34,514 nucleotides of DNA. Source: Lacrimispora celerecrescens (GTDB lineage Bacteria > Bacillota > Clostridia > Lachnospirales > Lachnospiraceae). Positions 33,014 through 34,514 of the stretch are shown here, piece by piece. The stretch is from NCBI RefSeq assembly GCF_000732605.1, contig NZ_JPME01000001.1:1-34514 (forward strand), given 5' to 3'. Numbering within the stretch: position 1 is the first letter of the stretch; each line of letters starts with the position of its first letter. The notes under the pieces are model-generated. The model was not told the origin of the DNA and ran no database searches. It saw nothing but the letters and a program-made list of their open reading frames with translations. Both the position numbers and the translations under genes were made by a program.

Positions 33014-33064
33014 GTATGATTTCCATTAAATAGGGTGACCATTACAGAGATGGAGGAGAAAAAC

Positions 33065-34501
33065 ATGAAGGAAATGAATTACGATGCAGCGATCATTGGC
33101 GGCGGCGTAATCGGCTGCGCAATTGCAAGAGAACTGGCTCGCTATGACCTTAGCATTTGTGTCATTGAGCGGGAGGAAGATGTCTGTTCCGGTACGTCTA
33201 AGTCAAACAGTGCCATTGTCCACGCAGGATACGATGCAATACCCGGGTCCTTAAAGGCGAGATTCAATGTAGAAGGCAATCATTTAATGGGAGAGCTTTC
33301 CGAGGAACTTGATTTTTCAATGGTCCGAAATGGCTCACTGGTACTCTGCTTTTCAGAGGAGGATGTGCCCGCTCTTAAGGAACTTTATGAAAAGGGTATA
33401 AAAAACGGAGTCCCCGGATTATCCATCCTTTCCGGCGATGAGGTTAGAGCCATGGAGCCTAATGTGACAGATACGGTAGTGGCAGCCTTATATGCACCTA
33501 CAGGGGGAATCGTATGCCCCTTTGGTTTAACCATAGCACTGGCGGAAAATGCCTGTGACAACGGCGTGGAATTTTTATTTAATACTGAGATAAAAGATAT
33601 CGAAAAGACGGAAAAAGGCTATGATCTTAAATCCGAAGAGGAGATCATCCATGCCACTTATGTGATCAACGCAGCCGGAGTTTATGCAGACGTATTCCAT
33701 AACATGGTAAGCGAAGAGAAGAAGCATATCACGGTAAGAAAAGGAGATTACTGCCTGTTGGATAAGGAGGCCGGAACCCATGTGTCCCATACCATCTTCC
33801 AGCTCCCGGGCAAAATGGGTAAAGGAGTTCTGGTGACCCCTACGGTTCACGGCAACCTGCTGATCGGGCCTACGGCAATTAATGTGGAGGATAAGGAGGG
33901 CGTCGGAACAACCGCAAACGAACTGTCCGATATTATGGAGAAATCTGCATGGGGAGTAAAGAATATACCGCTCCGCCAGATCATCACTTCCTTTTCAGGT
34001 CTCCGTGCTCATGAGGATGGGGATGATTTTATCCTGGGAGAGGTTTCCGATGCCGCCGGTTTCTTTGATGCGGCAGGTATTGAATCACCGGGTCTTACAA
34101 GTGCCCCTGCCATTGGAGTTTATATAGCAGGTCTGGTTGCAGAAAAGGCAAAGGCTTCCCCAAGGGAGAATTTTAAATCCACCCGAAAGGGAATCCTGGA
34201 CCCTCAGAAGCTGTCTTTTGAGGATCGGGCGGAACTCATTAAGAAGAATCCTCAGTACGGTACCATCATCTGCCGCTGCGAAGGGGTCAGTGAGGGTGAG
34301 ATTGTAGATGCCATTACCCGGACTCTTGGAGCAGTTTCCTTAGACGGGATCAAACGCCGCGTCCGTGCCGGCATGGGACGGTGCCAGGCCGGTTTCTGTG
34401 CCCCTAAGACCATGGAGATCCTGGCAAGGGAAACAGACAGGAAGTTGGAAGATATCTGCAAGAACAGGCCCGGCTCCAATATAGTGACCGGTCATAAATA
34501 A
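33065..34501 (+). CDS. GlpA-like FAD-dependent glycerol-3-phosphate dehydrogenase with BFD-type [2Fe-2S] domain
   Basis: This protein of 478 residues has an N-terminal FAD-binding Rossmann motif (AAIIGGGVIGCAIARELARYD, glycines 12-17) and a DAO/GlpA oxidoreductase domain with SGTSKSNSAIVHAGYDAIPGS and ITSFSGLRAHEDGDDFILGE. A C-terminal Fer2_BFD domain has four cysteines, C403-x-C405 and C440-x4-C445, to bind [2Fe-2S]. The layout is that of GlpA from anaerobic G3P dehydrogenase, oxidising G3P to DHAP. ATG 33065 is chosen because GGAGGA (33052-33057) lies 7-8 bp upstream; an in-frame GTG at 33035 is less likely. Adjacent glpK supports the role, although related enzymes act on other hydroxy acids. 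A second subunit (GlpB-like) is probably encoded beyond the window. Confidence 0.9.
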   Translation: MKEMNYDAAIIGGGVIGCAIARELARYDLSICVIEREEDVCSGTSKSNSAIVHAGYDAIPGSLKARFNVEGNHLMGELSEELDFSMVRNGSLVLCFSEEDVPALKELYEKGIKNGVPGLSILSGDEVRAMEPNVTDTVVAALYAPTGGIVCPFGLTIALAENACDNGVEFLFNTEIKDIEKTEKGYDLKSEEEIIHATYVINAAGVYADVFHNMVSEEKKHITVRKGDYCLLDKEAGTHVSHTIFQLPGKMGKGVLVTPTVHGNLLIGPTAINVEDKEGVGTTANELSDIMEKSAWGVKNIPLRQIITSFSGLRAHEDGDDFILGEVSDAAGFFDAAGIESPGLTSAPAIGVYIAGLVAEKAKASPRENFKSTRKGILDPQKLSFEDRAELIKKNPQYGTIICRCEGVSEGEIVDAITRTLGAVSLDGIKRRVRAGMGRCQAGFCAPKTMEILARETDRKLEDICKNRPGSNIVTGHK

Positions 34502-34507
34502 GGAGGA
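34502..34507 (+). promoter_or_regulatory. Ribosome binding site of a following gene outside the window
   Basis: GGAGGA begins right after the GlpA-like stop codon, and the window ends about 7 bp later. This places the next start codon at or just past the edge and implies that the operon continues. Confidence 0.6.
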
Positions 34508-34514
34508 CAGCGAC

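Overview
The window looks like a chromosomal segment from a mid-GC clostridium of the Lachnospiraceae type (Lacrimispora / Clostridium sphenoides-like neighbourhood). That guess rests on AGGAGG-type ribosome sites, frequent TTG/GTG starts, TTGACA-17-TATAAT promoters, a complete kdpFABCDE locus, luxS, GlpA-type flavoproteins with a BFD iron-sulphur tail, and protein sequences that read as Firmicutes. No rRNA, tRNA, CRISPR array or intact insertion sequence was seen.

Layout. 1-3275: the 3' part of an ABC-F ATPase and a GlgX-like GH13 protein that has lost all three catalytic carboxylates. 3306-11368: a potassium island in the order kdpF-kdpA-kdpB-kdpC-kdpD-kdpE, closed by a terminator; kdpA carries an apparent 1-base deletion. 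11379-17288 (minus strand): a five-gene surface-glycan cassette with two GT2 glycosyltransferases, a polysaccharide pyruvyl transferase, a radical SAM protein and a two-domain SAM methyltransferase. An AT-rich, gene-poor stretch with a probable gene remnant follows (17410-17857). 17974-19201: dedA and, on the opposite strand, luxS. 19423-23486: an adenine-salvage unit consisting of a GntR/UTRA regulator, a purine permease and adenine deaminase, with two identical candidate operators. 23601-27531: an iron-siderophore ABC importer in the YclNOPQ/FatBCDE layout, with a palindrome at the transcription start. 27638-27827: a tandemly duplicated three-hairpin element of about 98 bp, followed by a Ca2+-type P-ATPase (27853-30459). 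30481-34514: glycerol catabolism with glpK, a frameshifted mgtC-like gene and a GlpA-like FAD/[2Fe-2S] dehydrogenase. A further gene probably follows, because an RBS lies at the window edge.

How the parts work together. The Kdp pump imports K+ under KdpDE control. The purine unit imports adenine and converts it to hypoxanthine and ammonia. The YclNOPQ-like unit imports ferric siderophore. GlpK and the GlpA-like enzyme convert glycerol to G3P and then DHAP. Both glycerol genes have a promoter followed by a terminator hairpin whose left arm carries the same short motif, which suggests shared antitermination (for example by a GlpP-type protein not in this window).

Best leads: the dead GH13 enzyme; the duplicated three-hairpin RNA element; the paired glp leader terminators, one of them with a perfect 19-bp palindrome in its promoter spacer; the radical-SAM glycan cassette; and two single-base frameshifts (kdpA, mgtC) that both produce an ATGA overlap. 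All calls come from reading the sequence; no database search was run.
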